DNA from: Streptomyces venezuelae
Lineage (GTDB): Bacteria; Actinomycetota; Actinomycetes; Streptomycetales; Streptomycetaceae
Length of the DNA stretch: 64,000 nucleotides
Assembly: GCF_008642355.1 (NCBI RefSeq)
Contig: NZ_CP029193.1
Coordinates: 3,992,001 to 4,056,000 of the forward strand
Direction: 5' to 3'
Shown here piece after piece: positions 1 to 7,965 of this stretch. Positions within the stretch are counted from its first letter, which is position 1. Each line of letters opens with the position of its first letter. The notes beneath the pieces are model-generated. The model made no database searches and was not told where the DNA came from. It saw nothing but the letters and a program-made list of their open reading frames with translations. The translations under genes were made by a program, and so were the position numbers.

Positions 1-65
1 GCGCGGGGAACTGTGCGGTCAGCCCCCACGCGCCCGCGGCCGAAGGCGGAGGCGCGAGAGATCCG

Positions 66-269
66 CTAGGCCAGCGCCAGCCAGGCCACGCCTGCCACCA
101 CCGCGATCGCGAGGATCACGCCGACGATCAGGCCCACACGCGGGCCGGAAGAGGAAGGTGCCGCCTGCGCGCGGCCGCCGCGCGGTGCCTCATCGACGAA
201 CGCGCGGAACATCTGCGTGCTGCCTGCGGGATCGGGGTTGCCCTGGTTGCCCTGGGGGTTGTGTGCCAT
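66..269 (-). CDS. Small single-pass membrane protein, function unknown
   Basis: A 67-residue protein whose first 40 residues are polar and rich in Asn, Gly, Pro and Ala. One hydrophobic helix (about residues 45-66, GLIVGVILAIAVVAGVAWLA) ends at the C-terminus, so it is probably tail-anchored in the membrane. I chose the internal ATG at 269 (MAHNPQGNQ...), not the longer reading that starts at 299. The minus strand carries TAGGGT eight bases before this ATG, a plausible -10 box with almost no leader. The gene is divergent from the marR-family gene. I do not recognise a characterised family. Confidence 0.6.
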   Translation of the reverse strand: MAHNPQGNQGNPDPAGSTQMFRAFVDEAPRGGRAQAAPSSSGPRVGLIVGVILAIAVVAGVAWLALA

Positions 270-383
270 GGAGCAGGACCCTAGCGAATCCACGGCCATC
301 GGCCCAACCCCCTCTGGCCAGCGACTTTACGAGCGGAGCCCCAACGCTTTGCCGACTCTTTAGTCCGATGGGCCCTTTTTAAT

Positions 384-426
384 TTGCCTGCGGCAACCAA
401 CCGCTTCTATCGTTGCCCTAAGCAAC
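384..426 (+). promoter_or_regulatory. marR promoter with two TTGC/GCAA palindromes
   Basis: Two short inverted repeats lie just upstream of the marR-family start: TTGCC-TGC-GGCAA (384-396) and GTTGC-CCTAA-GCAAC (412-426). A promoter-like pair, TTGCCT (384-389) and TATCGT (408-413) with 18 bp between them, is covered by the two palindromes. MarR proteins typically bind such TTGC...GCAA sites, so autorepression of the regulator and its efflux pump is likely. The interval is AT-rich compared with its surroundings. Confidence 0.6.
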
Positions 427-443
427 AAAAAATTGGAGGTGCC

Positions 444-947
444 GTGGCCGCGCAGCGTCAGTACGAAGAGCTGGCCCGACAGCTCAGCGCCATCGGTGCC
501 GTGAAGCGCGGTCTCGGCCGGGGCCTGCCGCACGACTGCCCCGCCGGATCCGCCGCCGTGCTCATCCTGCTCGACCGCCACGGAGCGATGCGGATGAGCA
601 GGCTCGCGGAGCTGCTCGCCGTCGACACGTCGGTGACCAGCCGCCACGTCGCCCATGTCGCGGACAAGGAGTGGATCGTCCGCGATCCCGACCCCGCCGA
701 CAAACGCTCCCGGATCCTGCGGCTCACCACCGGAGGCAAGGCCAAGGTGGACGAGCTCTCCGAGCTCTCCATCCGGACGCTCACCCACTACCTGCACGAC
801 TGGACCGACGACGAGGTCGTCCAGCTCAGCACGCTGCTCGCGCGTCTGCGTGACAGCTTCGGGGACTGCCGCGCGGCTTCGGCCCGGCTCTCCCCTTCCC
901 CCCACGACGTACAGACCACGTCGGAGACCACCCGTACACCCGCGTAA
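444..947 (+). CDS. MarR-family transcriptional regulator
   Basis: A 167-residue winged-helix regulator. The recognition-helix region (LAELLAVDTSVTSRHVAHVA, about residues 52-71) and the wing (DPADKRSRILRLTTGG) are typical of MarR. GTG at 444 is preferred because GGAGG lies 5 bases upstream; the open frame reaches back to an ATG at 384 inside the operator region. The gene ends 13 bases before the MFS gene, and a ligand-responsive MarR next to an EmrB-type pump is a standard efflux arrangement. The ligand is unknown. Regulation is probably by the palindromes at 384-426. Confidence 0.88.
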   Translation: MAAQRQYEELARQLSAIGAVKRGLGRGLPHDCPAGSAAVLILLDRHGAMRMSRLAELLAVDTSVTSRHVAHVADKEWIVRDPDPADKRSRILRLTTGGKAKVDELSELSIRTLTHYLHDWTDDEVVQLSTLLARLRDSFGDCRAASARLSPSPHDVQTTSETTRTPA

Positions 948-960
948 GAAAAGGAAGTCC

Positions 961-3516
961 ATGGCAACAACCACACCAGCCGGTGTGCGGGGCAGCCATG
1001 CCAAGCACGGAGCTCACCACGGTCACAGCGGTGAGAACGCTCCGATGACGCACCGGCAGATCATGGAAGCGCTGTCCGGGCTGCTGCTCGGCATGTTCGT
1101 GGCGATCCTCTCGTCGACGATCGTCTCCAACGCCCTGCCCGAAATCATCGGCGACCTCGGCGGCGGCCAGTCCGCCTACACGTGGGTCGTCACCGCGTCG
1201 CTGCTCGCGATGACCGCGACGACGCCCCTGTGGGGCAAGCTGTCCGACCTCTTCAGCAAGAAGGCGCTCGTACAGATAGCCCTGATCATCTACGTCGGCG
1301 GTTCGGTCGTCGCCGGTCTCTCGCAGAGCGCAGGGATGCTGATCGCCTGCCGCGTTGTGCAGGGCATCGGCGTGGGCGGTCTCTCCGCCCTGGCGCAGAT
1401 CGTCATGGCCGCGATGATCTCCCCGCGCGAGCGCGGCCGGTACTCCGGCTACCTCGGTGCGACCTTCGCCGTCGCCACCGTCGGCGGTCCGCTGCTCGGC
1501 GGTGTCATCACCGACACCTCGTGGCTCGGCTGGCGCTGGTGCTTCTACGTCGGCGTGCCCTTCGCGATCATCGCGCTCATCGTGCTCCAGAAGACGCTGA
1601 AGCTTCCCGTCGTGAAGCGGGACGTCAAGGTCGACTGGGCCGGCGCCTTCTTCATCAGCGCCGCCGTCTGCCTGCTCCTCGTCTGGGTCACCTTCGCCGG
1701 TGACAAGTACGACTGGATGTCGTGGCAGACCGCCGCCATGGTCGGCGGCTCGGTGCTGCTCGGGCTGATCTTCGTCTTCGTCGAGTCCAAGGCCAGCGAG
1801 CCGATCATCCCGCTGCGGCTCTTCCGCAACCGCACCATCACGCTCGCCTCGCTCGCCTCGCTCTTCGTGGGTGTCGCGATGTTCGCGGGCACGGTGTTCT
1901 TCAGCCAGTACTTCCAGCTGGCCCGGGGCGAGTCCCCGACGATGTCCGGCGTCATGACCATCCCGATGATCGGTGGTCTGTTCGTCTCCTCCACCGTGTC
2001 CGGCCAGGTCATCACCAAGACGGGCAAGTGGAAGGCGTGGCTGGTCAGCGGTGGCGTGCTGGTGACGGCGGGCCTCGGCCTGCTCGGCACCATCCGGTAC
2101 GACACCGAGTACTGGCACATCGCGATCTTCATGGCCCTGATGGGTCTCGGCATCGGCATGATGATGCAGAACCTCGTCCTCTGCACGCAGAACCAGGTCG
2201 AGCCGCAGGACCTCGGTGCCGCCTCCTCCGTCGTCACCTTCTTCCGCTCGCTGGGCGGCGCCATGGGTGTCTCTGCGCTGGGCGCGATCATGGCCACGCG
2301 GATCACCGACTACGTCAAGGACGGCATCACCGACCTCGGCCCCAAGGCCGCCGCGCAGTTCGGCCACGGCGGCACCGGCGGTGGCGGCATCCCGGACCTG
2401 GAGAAGATCCCGGAGCCGTTCCGCACGGTCATGGAGAGCGCGTACGGCCACGGCATCGCCGATGTCTTCCTCATCGCCGCCCCGATGGCGCTGATCGCCT
2501 TCCTGATCACGCTGTTCATCAAGGAGGTCCCGCTGCGGACCTCGGGCGCGCTGGCCCAGGCCGCTTCGGAGACGACGGACGGCACGGCTCCGGCGGACAG
2601 CGCCGCGGCCACGGCCACCGCCACCGCCGAGCAGCCCGTGCTCGCCTCCGTCGCGTCGGGCGCCGAGCCCGGCCCCGAGGGCACGCAGCGCCTCGCCGCC
2701 GTGGCGTCCGCCGCGCAGCCCGGCGCGGGCTCCGGTGAGCTCCCGCAGATCACGGGCGGCGTCCCGGTACGCGGCTTCGTCCGCGGCGCCGAGAGCGCGC
2801 CGGTCCCGCAGGCCGCCGTCACGCTGATCTCCCTCGGGGGACGGCAGCTCGGCCGCTCGGTCGCGCAGGGCGACGGCTCCTACTCCGTCGACGCCCCGGG
2901 CGCGGGTTCGTACGTGCTCATCGCGTCGGCCGACGGGTTCCAGCCGCAGGCGTCCACGGTCGTCGTGGGCGAGGACGCCCTCGCGTACGACATCCTGCTC
3001 AGCGGCACCAGTGGCCTCAGCGGTCTGGTGCGGGACGCGGACAGCAAGCTGCCCGTGAGCGGCGCCATGGTCATCGTGACCGACGTGCGCGGTGACGTCC
3101 TCGCCACCGGACTCTCCGGCGAGCAGGGCGAGTTCACCTTCGCCGAGCTGGTCCCCGGCACCGTCACCATCGCGGTGAACGCCGCGGGACACCGCCCGCT
3201 GGCGCTGCCCGTCGAGGTCGGCGGCACCGGGGTCACCCGGGTCGAGGTCGAGCTCAACTCCGGCGCCCGGGTGCTCGGCACCGTGCGGGCGGGCGGCGCG
3301 CCGCTGAACGACGCGCGCGTCACCCTCGTGGACGCCGCGGGCAACGTCGTCGCCACCGCGACCACCGGGACGGACGGGGCGTACGCCTTCACCGACCTGG
3401 ACAGCGGCGACTACACGGTCATCGCGACGGGGTACCCGCCGGTGGCCACGGGTCTGACGGTGGCCGGCAGCGGCATCGACGGCCACGACATCGAGCTCGC
3501 CCACCCGGGCGAGTGA
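961..3516 (+). CDS. DHA2-type MFS exporter fused to carboxypeptidase-regulatory-like domains
   Basis: An 851-residue drug:H+ antiporter of the EmrB/QacA type. The N-terminus is His-rich (SHAKHGAHHGHSGE). The transporter core covers about residues 30-530, with the motif WGKLSDLFSKK in the first cytoplasmic loop. An Ala-rich linker follows, then about 250 residues (from about 598) holding three beta-sandwich repeats of the carboxypeptidase-regulatory/Cna-B type, each with a GxYxF/SxxDxGxYtViA-like ending. ATG 961 has AAGGAAG upstream; the longer frame back to 655 overlaps marR and is rejected. Normal DHA2 pumps are about 450-550 residues, so the tail is an unusual addition, possibly extracytoplasmic for cell-wall or ligand contact (inference). 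Confidence 0.9.
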   Translation: MATTTPAGVRGSHAKHGAHHGHSGENAPMTHRQIMEALSGLLLGMFVAILSSTIVSNALPEIIGDLGGGQSAYTWVVTASLLAMTATTPLWGKLSDLFSKKALVQIALIIYVGGSVVAGLSQSAGMLIACRVVQGIGVGGLSALAQIVMAAMISPRERGRYSGYLGATFAVATVGGPLLGGVITDTSWLGWRWCFYVGVPFAIIALIVLQKTLKLPVVKRDVKVDWAGAFFISAAVCLLLVWVTFAGDKYDWMSWQTAAMVGGSVLLGLIFVFVESKASEPIIPLRLFRNRTITLASLASLFVGVAMFAGTVFFSQYFQLARGESPTMSGVMTIPMIGGLFVSSTVSGQVITKTGKWKAWLVSGGVLVTAGLGLLGTIRYDTEYWHIAIFMALMGLGIGMMMQNLVLCTQNQVEPQDLGAASSVVTFFRSLGGAMGVSALGAIMATRITDYVKDGITDLGPKAAAQFGHGGTGGGGIPDLEKIPEPFRTVMESAYGHGIADVFLIAAPMALIAFLITLFIKEVPLRTSGALAQAASETTDGTAPADSAAATATATAEQPVLASVASGAEPGPEGTQRLAAVASAAQPGAGSGELPQITGGVPVRGFVRGAESAPVPQAAVTLISLGGRQLGRSVAQGDGSYSVDAPGAGSYVLIASADGFQPQASTVVVGEDALAYDILLSGTSGLSGLVRDADSKLPVSGAMVIVTDVRGDVLATGLSGEQGEFTFAELVPGTVTIAVNAAGHRPLALPVEVGGTGVTRVEVELNSGARVLGTVRAGGAPLNDARVTLVDAAGNVVATATTGTDGAYAFTDLDSGDYTVIATGYPPVATGLTVAGSGIDGHDIELAHPGE

Positions 3517-3521
3517 CGGCT

Positions 3522-3566
3522 CCGGCCCGTGGCCGCGCCCCGAGCGGAGGCGCGGCCACGGGCCGG
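3522..3566 (+). terminator. Strong hairpin after MFS gene
   Basis: A perfect 18-bp stem (arms 3522-3539 and 3549-3566) with a 9-base loop sits 5 bases after the MFS stop codon. There is no T-run, which is usual for Streptomyces terminators. It probably separates marR-MFS transcription from the YceI gene 160 bases further on. Confidence 0.8.
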
Positions 3567-3724
3567 TTGCGGAAAGGCCCCCGGGCCGGCGGTGGCACAC
3601 ATGGCAGGGGACGGCCAGTCACCGCCGCCGGGGGCCGTCCGCGTATCGAAGCGTGCACTGAGCCCGGACGGGCTCGGACTGTGAGGCTTCCCGGAGCGGG
3701 AAGCCCGGCAAGGAGATGAACGGG

Positions 3725-4552
3725 ATGGCACTGAACGCTCGGATCCGGACGCGTGACGGATGGGCCGTGCCCCACGCGGTCGTCACGGTGACGGACATGA
3801 CCGGGGCGCAGGTACTGCGCGCCGAGGCGGACGACGAGGGTGTCGTACGGGACGGGGCCGCCCTCGCGGCCGGGCCCTACACCGTCATCGTGACCGCCGT
3901 CGGGTACGCGCCCGTCGCGTCCACCGCGCTCGTCACGGCGAGCGGTCGGGCGGAGGTCGGCAACGTCGTCCTCGCCCGGCAGGGCGGCACCGAGCTGCCG
4001 CCGCCCGGACCGTGGACCATCGACCCGGCCCACTCGACCGTGGGCGCGGTCGCCCAGCACCTCGGGATCACCAGCGTGCACGGCCGGTTCACGGAGTTCG
4101 GCGGGCGGATCGAGATCGCCGGGGCCGCCGACGACATCGAGAAGTCGCGCGTCGAGGCGGTCATCCGGTCGGCGTCGATCGACACGGGCAACGGCATGCG
4201 CGACGGTCACCTGAAGTCGCCGGACTTCCTGGACGTCGAGCAGTACCCGGAGATCACGTACCGGTCGAGCGGTCTGTCGCCCGCGGGCACGGACCGCTGG
4301 ACGGTCCACGGCGAGCTCGGCATGCACGGCGTCGTGCGCCCGGTCGACCTGGACCTCACCTACCTGGGGACCGGCGCGGACCCGTGGGGCGGCACGCGTG
4401 CGGCCTTCCGGGCCACGGCGGAGCTGCGCCGCGAGGACTTCGCGATGAACTACAACCAGGTGGTGCAGGCGGGCATCTCGGCGATCGGCACGACGCTGAA
4501 GGTGACGCTGGACATCCAGGCCGTGCAGGGCGAGGCCCTGCCGCAGGCCTGA
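3725..4552 (+). CDS. YceI-family protein with N-terminal carboxypeptidase-regulatory-like domain
   Basis: A 275-residue protein in two parts. Residues 1-85 form a carboxypeptidase-regulatory-like beta-sandwich (ending GPYTVIVTAVGYAPV). Residues 95-270 form a YceI lipocalin-like beta-barrel (WTIDPAHSTVGAVAQHLGIT, DGHLKSPDFLDVEQYPEI, GVVRPVDLDLTY). YceI barrels bind isoprenoid or amphiphilic lipids. ATG 3725 lies 9 bases after AGGAG; the ATG at 3716 is too close to it. No signal peptide is visible, unlike E. coli YceI. The extra domain matches those on the upstream MFS pump, which suggests the two proteins share an evolutionary or functional link. Confidence 0.85.
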   Translation: MALNARIRTRDGWAVPHAVVTVTDMTGAQVLRAEADDEGVVRDGAALAAGPYTVIVTAVGYAPVASTALVTASGRAEVGNVVLARQGGTELPPPGPWTIDPAHSTVGAVAQHLGITSVHGRFTEFGGRIEIAGAADDIEKSRVEAVIRSASIDTGNGMRDGHLKSPDFLDVEQYPEITYRSSGLSPAGTDRWTVHGELGMHGVVRPVDLDLTYLGTGADPWGGTRAAFRATAELRREDFAMNYNQVVQAGISAIGTTLKVTLDIQAVQGEALPQA

Positions 4553-4574
4553 CGACGCCCCGGCACGCCACGGT

Positions 4575-5351
4575 CTAGGGGTTCTTGGCCAGCAGGGACT
4601 CGATGCCCGCGATCATCAGGTCCAGTGCGATCGTGAAGTCGCGGGCCCACATCTCCTCGACCGTGTCGTCGCCCCGCGCGGCCATCAGCTCGTCCGCGCT
4701 CTCCAGCACCCCGTGCTCGGCGAGCTCCTCGCGGACCGTGCCGATGGCCTCGCGGTAGTACGCCTCCGGGGACATGCCCGCCTCCGCGCACCGCGCGAGG
4801 TAGTGGCCCTCGATGGTCCCGAAGCCGTACACGAACTGGAAGACCGCGGAGATCGCGCCGTTCTGCGTGTACGCGGGCAGCCCGGTGTTCCCCACCGCCT
4901 TCTGGATGGCGAGGGCGAAGGCCAGCCAGTTGGGGCCGATGTTGAGGAAGCGGCCGACGAGCGGGGACACCCAGGGGTGGCGGATCAGCGTCGCGCGGTA
5001 CTCGTCGGCCAGGGCGCGGAGCTGGTCGCGCCACTCCTCGGGGGCCGTCTCCGTGTCCGGGAGCCGCATCTCGCCGCACACCGCGTCGAGGGCGAGCTCC
5101 AGGAGGTCGTCCTTGGTGTCCACGTACCAGTAGACGGACATCGCCGTGACGTTCAGTTCGCCGGCGAGCCTGCGCATGGAGAACTTGTCGAGTCCCTCCG
5201 CGTCCAGGAGCCGGACCGTGGCCCGCGTGATGCGGTCCCGGTCGAGTCCGCTCGGCTGGTCGACCTTGCGGCCGCCGCCGCGTGGCGCCTTGTCCTGCAG
5301 CCAGACACTCGTCTTCGCCGCGGCTTTCGTGCGGCCGGCTGCCTTCGTCAT
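4575..5351 (-). CDS. TetR-family repressor (TetR_C type)
   Basis: A 258-residue regulator with a TetR N-terminal helix-turn-helix at about residues 40-85 (RITRATVRLLDAEGLDKFSM, then ELNVTAMSVYWYVDTKDDL). A C-terminal ligand domain of the tetracycline-repressor type follows. An Ala/Lys-rich extension precedes the HTH. It lies 62 bases downstream of the MFS gene on the same strand, so the two are probably one operon. The repressor most likely binds the TACNNNGTA sites at 6941-7006 in front of that operon, since no similar site lies directly before this gene. Confidence 0.88.
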   Translation of the reverse strand: MTKAAGRTKAAAKTSVWLQDKAPRGGGRKVDQPSGLDRDRITRATVRLLDAEGLDKFSMRRLAGELNVTAMSVYWYVDTKDDLLELALDAVCGEMRLPDTETAPEEWRDQLRALADEYRATLIRHPWVSPLVGRFLNIGPNWLAFALAIQKAVGNTGLPAYTQNGAISAVFQFVYGFGTIEGHYLARCAEAGMSPEAYYREAIGTVREELAEHGVLESADELMAARGDDTVEEMWARDFTIALDLMIAGIESLLAKNP

Positions 5352-5413
5352 GGCGCACCTTCCTCGTTGGTCCTCGGGTCAACCGGAGCCGGGCGGTCCG
5401 CCTCCACCTGATG

Positions 5414-6916
5414 CTATGCCGCTGTCTTACCCACGGAGTCTGCCCTCTCCGCCCTGCGCAACAACGCCGCCGCCAGGACGCCTCCGGCGAACACCGCGGC
5501 GGCGCCCACCAGCTGGCTCGTCTCCAGTCCCGAGGAGAACGCGTCGGCGATCCGTTCGCGTTCGCCGGACGACTTCGCCGCCGCCATGGCCGCGGGGAAC
5601 GACGCGGCGGAGACCGCGACGAGGGACGCGAAGCGGGAGTTGAGGACCGCGCCGAGCACGGCGACGCCGAGGCCGTTGCCGAACTCCGCGAGCGTGCCGT
5701 TGATGCCCGCGCCCACGCCCGCCTTCTCCGGCGGGATGGCGCTCATGATGGCGTTGGCCATGGCCGGCATGGCGAGCGCGATGCCCGCGCCCATGATGAT
5801 CAGGCCGAGCAGCATGCCGTCGTAGTTGTCGCCGCCGAGCACCGCTATGACCGCGAGGCCCGCCGCGTTGAGGCTCATGCCGGTCACGATCGTGCCGGGC
5901 GTGCCCATCTTGGCGTGGAGCTTCGCGCCGACGCCGATCAGGTTGAGGGCCACGATGGTGACCGCGAGCGGCGCCGTGCGCAGGCCCGCCTCCAACGGCT
6001 CGTAGCCGAGCACGAACTGGAGGTGCTGGGTGAGCAGGAAGAGCGAGCCGCTCAGGCCGAAGGCGACCAGGATGGCGCCCGCGACCGCGCCGACGAAGCG
6101 CTGGTTGCGGAAGAAGTGCATGTCCAGCATCGGGTACGGGATGCGCAGCTCCCAGAGCGCGAACGCGCCGAGGACGAGCACGCCGACCGCGGCGGAGACC
6201 AGGACCTGCCCGGACGTCCAGCCGTGCTCGGGCCCGGAGATGATCGCGTAGACCACGGAGGCCATGCCGATCGTCGAGAGCAGCGCGCCCACCAGGTCGG
6301 GGCGGTCGCCCTGGGGATTCTTGGACTCGGGGACCAGCTTCAGGACGGCGGCGAGGCCGAGCAGCGCCACGGGGATGTTGATCAGGAAGATCGAGCCCCA
6401 CCAGAAGTGGTCGAGCATGAACCCGCCGAGCAGCGGACCGGCCGCGAAGCCGAGGGAGTTGATGGTGGCCCAGAGGCCGATCGCCTTGACGCGCTCCGCG
6501 TCGTCGAAGATCTGCACGACGACGGCGAGCGTGGTGGTCATGAGGAGCGCGCCGCCGATGCCCATGCCCGCGCGGGCGGCGATGAGCTGCCCCGAGCTCT
6601 GCGCGAGGCCCGCGGCCAGCGAGCCGATGCCGAACAGGGCGAGGCCCGCGGCGAGCATCTTCTTGCGGCCGTAGCGGTCGGCGGCGCTGCCCGCGGTGAG
6701 CAGCAGGCCGGACTGGACCAGCGAGTACGCGTTGATCATCCACTGGATGTCGGACGTCGACGCGTCCAGTTCCCTGGTGAGGGAGGGGATCGCGACGCTG
6801 AGGACGGTGTTGTCGAGCAGCACGGTGAGCTGCGCCAGGCAGATGACGCCGAGGATCAGCCAGCGCTGCGGGTGCCGTGGTGAGGCGGTGGGGTTCTCGG
6901 CGGTCGTTGCCGTCAT
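5414..6916 (-). CDS. DHA2-family MFS drug exporter
   Basis: A 500-residue, 14-helix EmrB/QacA-type exporter. It shows LDNTVLSVAIPSLTRELDAS in TM1, GSAADRYGRKKML in the first loop and GPLLGGFML of antiporter motif C. ATG 6916 follows GGGAGG by 4 bases; the longer frame to 7006 runs through the operator and promoter and is rejected. The downstream tetR gene is probably co-transcribed. The substrate cannot be told from sequence; related pumps export hydrophobic antibiotics. Confidence 0.9.
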   Translation of the reverse strand: MTATTAENPTASPRHPQRWLILGVICLAQLTVLLDNTVLSVAIPSLTRELDASTSDIQWMINAYSLVQSGLLLTAGSAADRYGRKKMLAAGLALFGIGSLAAGLAQSSGQLIAARAGMGIGGALLMTTTLAVVVQIFDDAERVKAIGLWATINSLGFAAGPLLGGFMLDHFWWGSIFLINIPVALLGLAAVLKLVPESKNPQGDRPDLVGALLSTIGMASVVYAIISGPEHGWTSGQVLVSAAVGVLVLGAFALWELRIPYPMLDMHFFRNQRFVGAVAGAILVAFGLSGSLFLLTQHLQFVLGYEPLEAGLRTAPLAVTIVALNLIGVGAKLHAKMGTPGTIVTGMSLNAAGLAVIAVLGGDNYDGMLLGLIIMGAGIALAMPAMANAIMSAIPPEKAGVGAGINGTLAEFGNGLGVAVLGAVLNSRFASLVAVSAASFPAAMAAAKSSGERERIADAFSSGLETSQLVGAAAVFAGGVLAAALLRRAERADSVGKTAA

Positions 6917-6940
6917 CTGCCCTCCCTTTACGGGTTCCTG

Positions 6941-7006
6941 CTGTTCTACGGTGTACGAGGCGGGTCCGCGACGTACACCGTAGAGCAGTTCCCGTACGGC
7001 GTACAA
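6941..7006 (-). promoter_or_regulatory. Promoter with triple TACNNNGTA operator for the MFS-tetR operon
   Basis: Two 17-bp arms (6941-6957 and 6972-6988) form an inverted repeat with one mismatch. Each arm contains a TACNNNGTA core (6947-6955, 6974-6982), and a third core lies at 6995-7003. On the minus strand TTGTAC (7006-7001) and TACGGT (6982-6977), 18 bp apart, form a -35/-10 pair buried in sites 3 and 2. Binding of a TetR-type repressor here would block polymerase directly. Confidence 0.7.
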
Positions 7007-7105
7007 GGGAGTTGTGTGCCGGGCGGCGTCAGGTCGGAGAACGTGGCGCGACCGCGGAGAGAACGAGCCGCGTCCGCAGCGTGAGCCGCACGCGTCTCAC
7101 ATGTC

Positions 7106-7855
7106 TCACGAAGGGACGGGCACCGCGGGCTTGATCAGATACCCCGCCCCGCGCCGCGTGTGGATCATCGGCTCACGGCCCGCGTCGATCTTCCTGCGCA
7201 GATACGAGATGTACAGCTCGACGACGTTGGCCTGGCCCCCGAAGTCGTAGTTCCACACCCGGTCGAGGATCTGCGCCTTGCTGAGCACGCGCCGCGGGTT
7301 CCGCATGAGGTACCGCAGCAGCTCGAACTCGGTGGCGGTCAGGTGGATGGAATCCCCGCCGCGCGTCACCTCGTGGCTGTCCTCGTCGAGCGTCAGGTCC
7401 CCGACCACCAGCGTGGACGCACCACGCTTGTCGGCGGCCCCGGCCCGCCGGATGAGCCCGCGCAGCCGCGCCACGACCTCCTCCAGGCTGAACGGCTTGG
7501 TGACGTAGTCGTCGCCGCCCGCGGTGAGCCCGGCGATCCGGTCCTCCACCGCGTCCTTCGCGGTCAGGAACAGCACGGGCACGTCCGGCATCTCCCGGCG
7601 CAGCCTGCCGAGCAGGGACAGCCCATCCATGTCGGGCAGCATCATGTCGAGCACCACGGCGTCGGGCCGGAACGCCCGCGCGGCCCGCACGGCGCCCGCC
7701 CCGTCCTCCGCGCTGCGGATCTGCCAGCCCTCGTAGCGCAGGGCCATGGACAACAGCTCGGTGAGCGACACCTCGTCGTCCACGACGAGCACACGGACGG
7801 GGCTCCCGTCCGCCCTGAGCAGTTCGGTACGCGCCTGAGGCGTGGTCGTGGTCAT
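7106..7855 (-). CDS. OmpR-type response regulator, apparently orphan
   Basis: A 249-residue regulator. The receiver (about residues 20-135) has the acidic pair DD26-27, phospho-acceptor D70 (VVLDMMLPDMDG) and K120 (TKPF). The winged helix (about 150-245) contains TEFELLRYLMRNPRRVLSKA and YISYLRRKID. ATG 7855 aligns with normal family N-termini; the frame extending to 8020 is not supported. No histidine kinase lies next to it on either side, although most OmpR regulators are paired. The target genes are unknown. Confidence 0.9.
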   Translation of the reverse strand: MTTTTPQARTELLRADGSPVRVLVVDDEVSLTELLSMALRYEGWQIRSAEDGAGAVRAARAFRPDAVVLDMMLPDMDGLSLLGRLRREMPDVPVLFLTAKDAVEDRIAGLTAGGDDYVTKPFSLEEVVARLRGLIRRAGAADKRGASTLVVGDLTLDEDSHEVTRGGDSIHLTATEFELLRYLMRNPRRVLSKAQILDRVWNYDFGGQANVVELYISYLRRKIDAGREPMIHTRRGAGYLIKPAVPVPS

Positions 7856-7965
7856 GCCCCACACCCTGCGGGGCGCCCCTGAGAGCTCTCTTGCGCGAAC
7901 CTGTGAATTCCCTGAGAAAGCCCGCCGCCCCTCCCGCCGCCCTCCTGCCGCCCCCGAGGCCGCCC

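Noticed and set aside
826..3600. 924-residue open frame antisense to the MFS gene
   Set aside because: Composition is Arg/Gly/Asp-rich without domains, as expected from reading the complement of a GC-rich gene; the sense strand carries a clear transporter.
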